From an uncultured Spirochaetaceae bacterium (GTDB lineage Bacteria > Spirochaetota > Spirochaetia > Sphaerochaetales > Sphaerochaetaceae), in assembly GCA_944389155.1 (NCBI GenBank), contig CALXLI010000071.1, positions 1 to 32,796 of the forward strand: a DNA stretch of 32,796 bases. Direction: 5' to 3'. Shown one piece after another: positions 32,727 through 32,796 of the stretch. How positions within the stretch are numbered: the stretch's first letter is position 1; every line of letters starts with the position of its first letter. Made by a program: the position numbers and the translations under genes. A model generated the notes under the pieces. That model did not search any database. It saw only the letters and a program-made list of their open reading frames with translations, and was not told the origin of the DNA.

Positions 32727-32796
32727 GTGGAGGAGAGATCCAACATTGGAAGGTCCAGGATCCCCAACGAGAAGAAGCTTGAATGCCTGGAGCTGT
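32727..32796 (+). CDS. Partial ORF, possible transposase helix-turn-helix (cut by window edge)
   Basis: A GTG at 32727 follows AAAGGGGAGG (32711-32720) at 6-nt spacing and opens a frame that runs off the window. The 23 visible residues contain SRIPNEKKLECLEL, which resembles the first helix of IS3-type OrfA and related transposase HTH domains. Only a fragment is visible, so this is tentative. Confidence 0.35.
   Translation, partial: MEERSNIGRSRIPNEKKLECLEL

Noticed and set aside
1..32796. CRISPR arrays, tRNA or rRNA genes
   Set aside because: I saw no regularly spaced direct repeats, no tRNA-like cloverleaf with CCA, and no rRNA-like conserved segments.

Overview
The window looks like an accessory, metabolism-rich stretch of a chromosome from a host-associated anaerobe. 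The best guess is a spirochaete of the Sphaerochaeta/Treponema type. The grounds are short-lipobox lipoproteins, many ABC importers, ferredoxin-type redox proteins, and a poly-G tract in front of a lipoprotein gene. No rRNA, tRNA or marker gene is present, so the taxon is an inference. Coding density is high. Most genes have a clear Shine-Dalgarno (SD) site, but several regulators and monocistronic genes instead carry a -10 box 6 to 8 nt before the ATG, as expected for leaderless mRNAs.

Layout. 1-1660: a hipBA toxin-antitoxin pair on the minus strand, with a long inverted repeat over its promoter. 1660-2582: a gene graveyard where two divergent genes, one a GNAT acetyltransferase, have each lost their 5' end at a shared junction. 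2658-3971: an NCS2 nucleobase permease (minus). 4191-4862: an unknown protein with a lysine/alanine/glutamate-rich, histone-H1-like tail, followed by a good terminator. 4987-10741: a five-gene Opp/Dpp-type peptide ABC importer operon ending in a metallo-beta-lactamase-fold hydrolase. 10831-13258: a TetR regulator and an oleate hydratase whose SD lies in a hairpin. 13390-14913: an ABC-F ATPase.

14924-19492: a LysR regulator divergent from an ion-transporter-superfamily permease and a DUF3604/PHP-like hydrolase, which together look like an uptake-and-cleavage unit. 19544-21539: an orphan family-1 solute-binding protein and a DUF4097 lipoprotein (minus), the latter divergent from a MerR regulator across a perfect palindrome. 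22501-25856: a sugar cassette of an AraA-like isomerase, a zinc polyol dehydrogenase and a second metallo-beta-lactamase-fold protein. 25853-27411: a flavodoxin and a ferredoxin-bearing aldo/keto reductase (minus) under a strong promoter overlapped by a palindrome. 27689-28282: a histidine phosphatase.

28419-31036: a two-gene polar amino acid ABC importer with two unusual architectures. The ATPase has a C-terminal domain resembling a degenerate GHKL/RsbW-type fold, and the substrate-binding half of the permease appears to have its two lobes in circularly permuted order. 31104-32659: an A-rich, G-poor leader, an eight-G tract between promoter elements, and a threonine/alanine-rich surface lipoprotein, suggesting phase variation. 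The right edge holds the start of a possible transposase helix-turn-helix ORF.

The most interesting items are the ABC-GHKL/permuted-receptor importer, the poly-G lipoprotein promoter, the permease-DUF3604 unit, the SD-sequestering hairpin of the oleate hydratase, and the recurring leaderless promoters.
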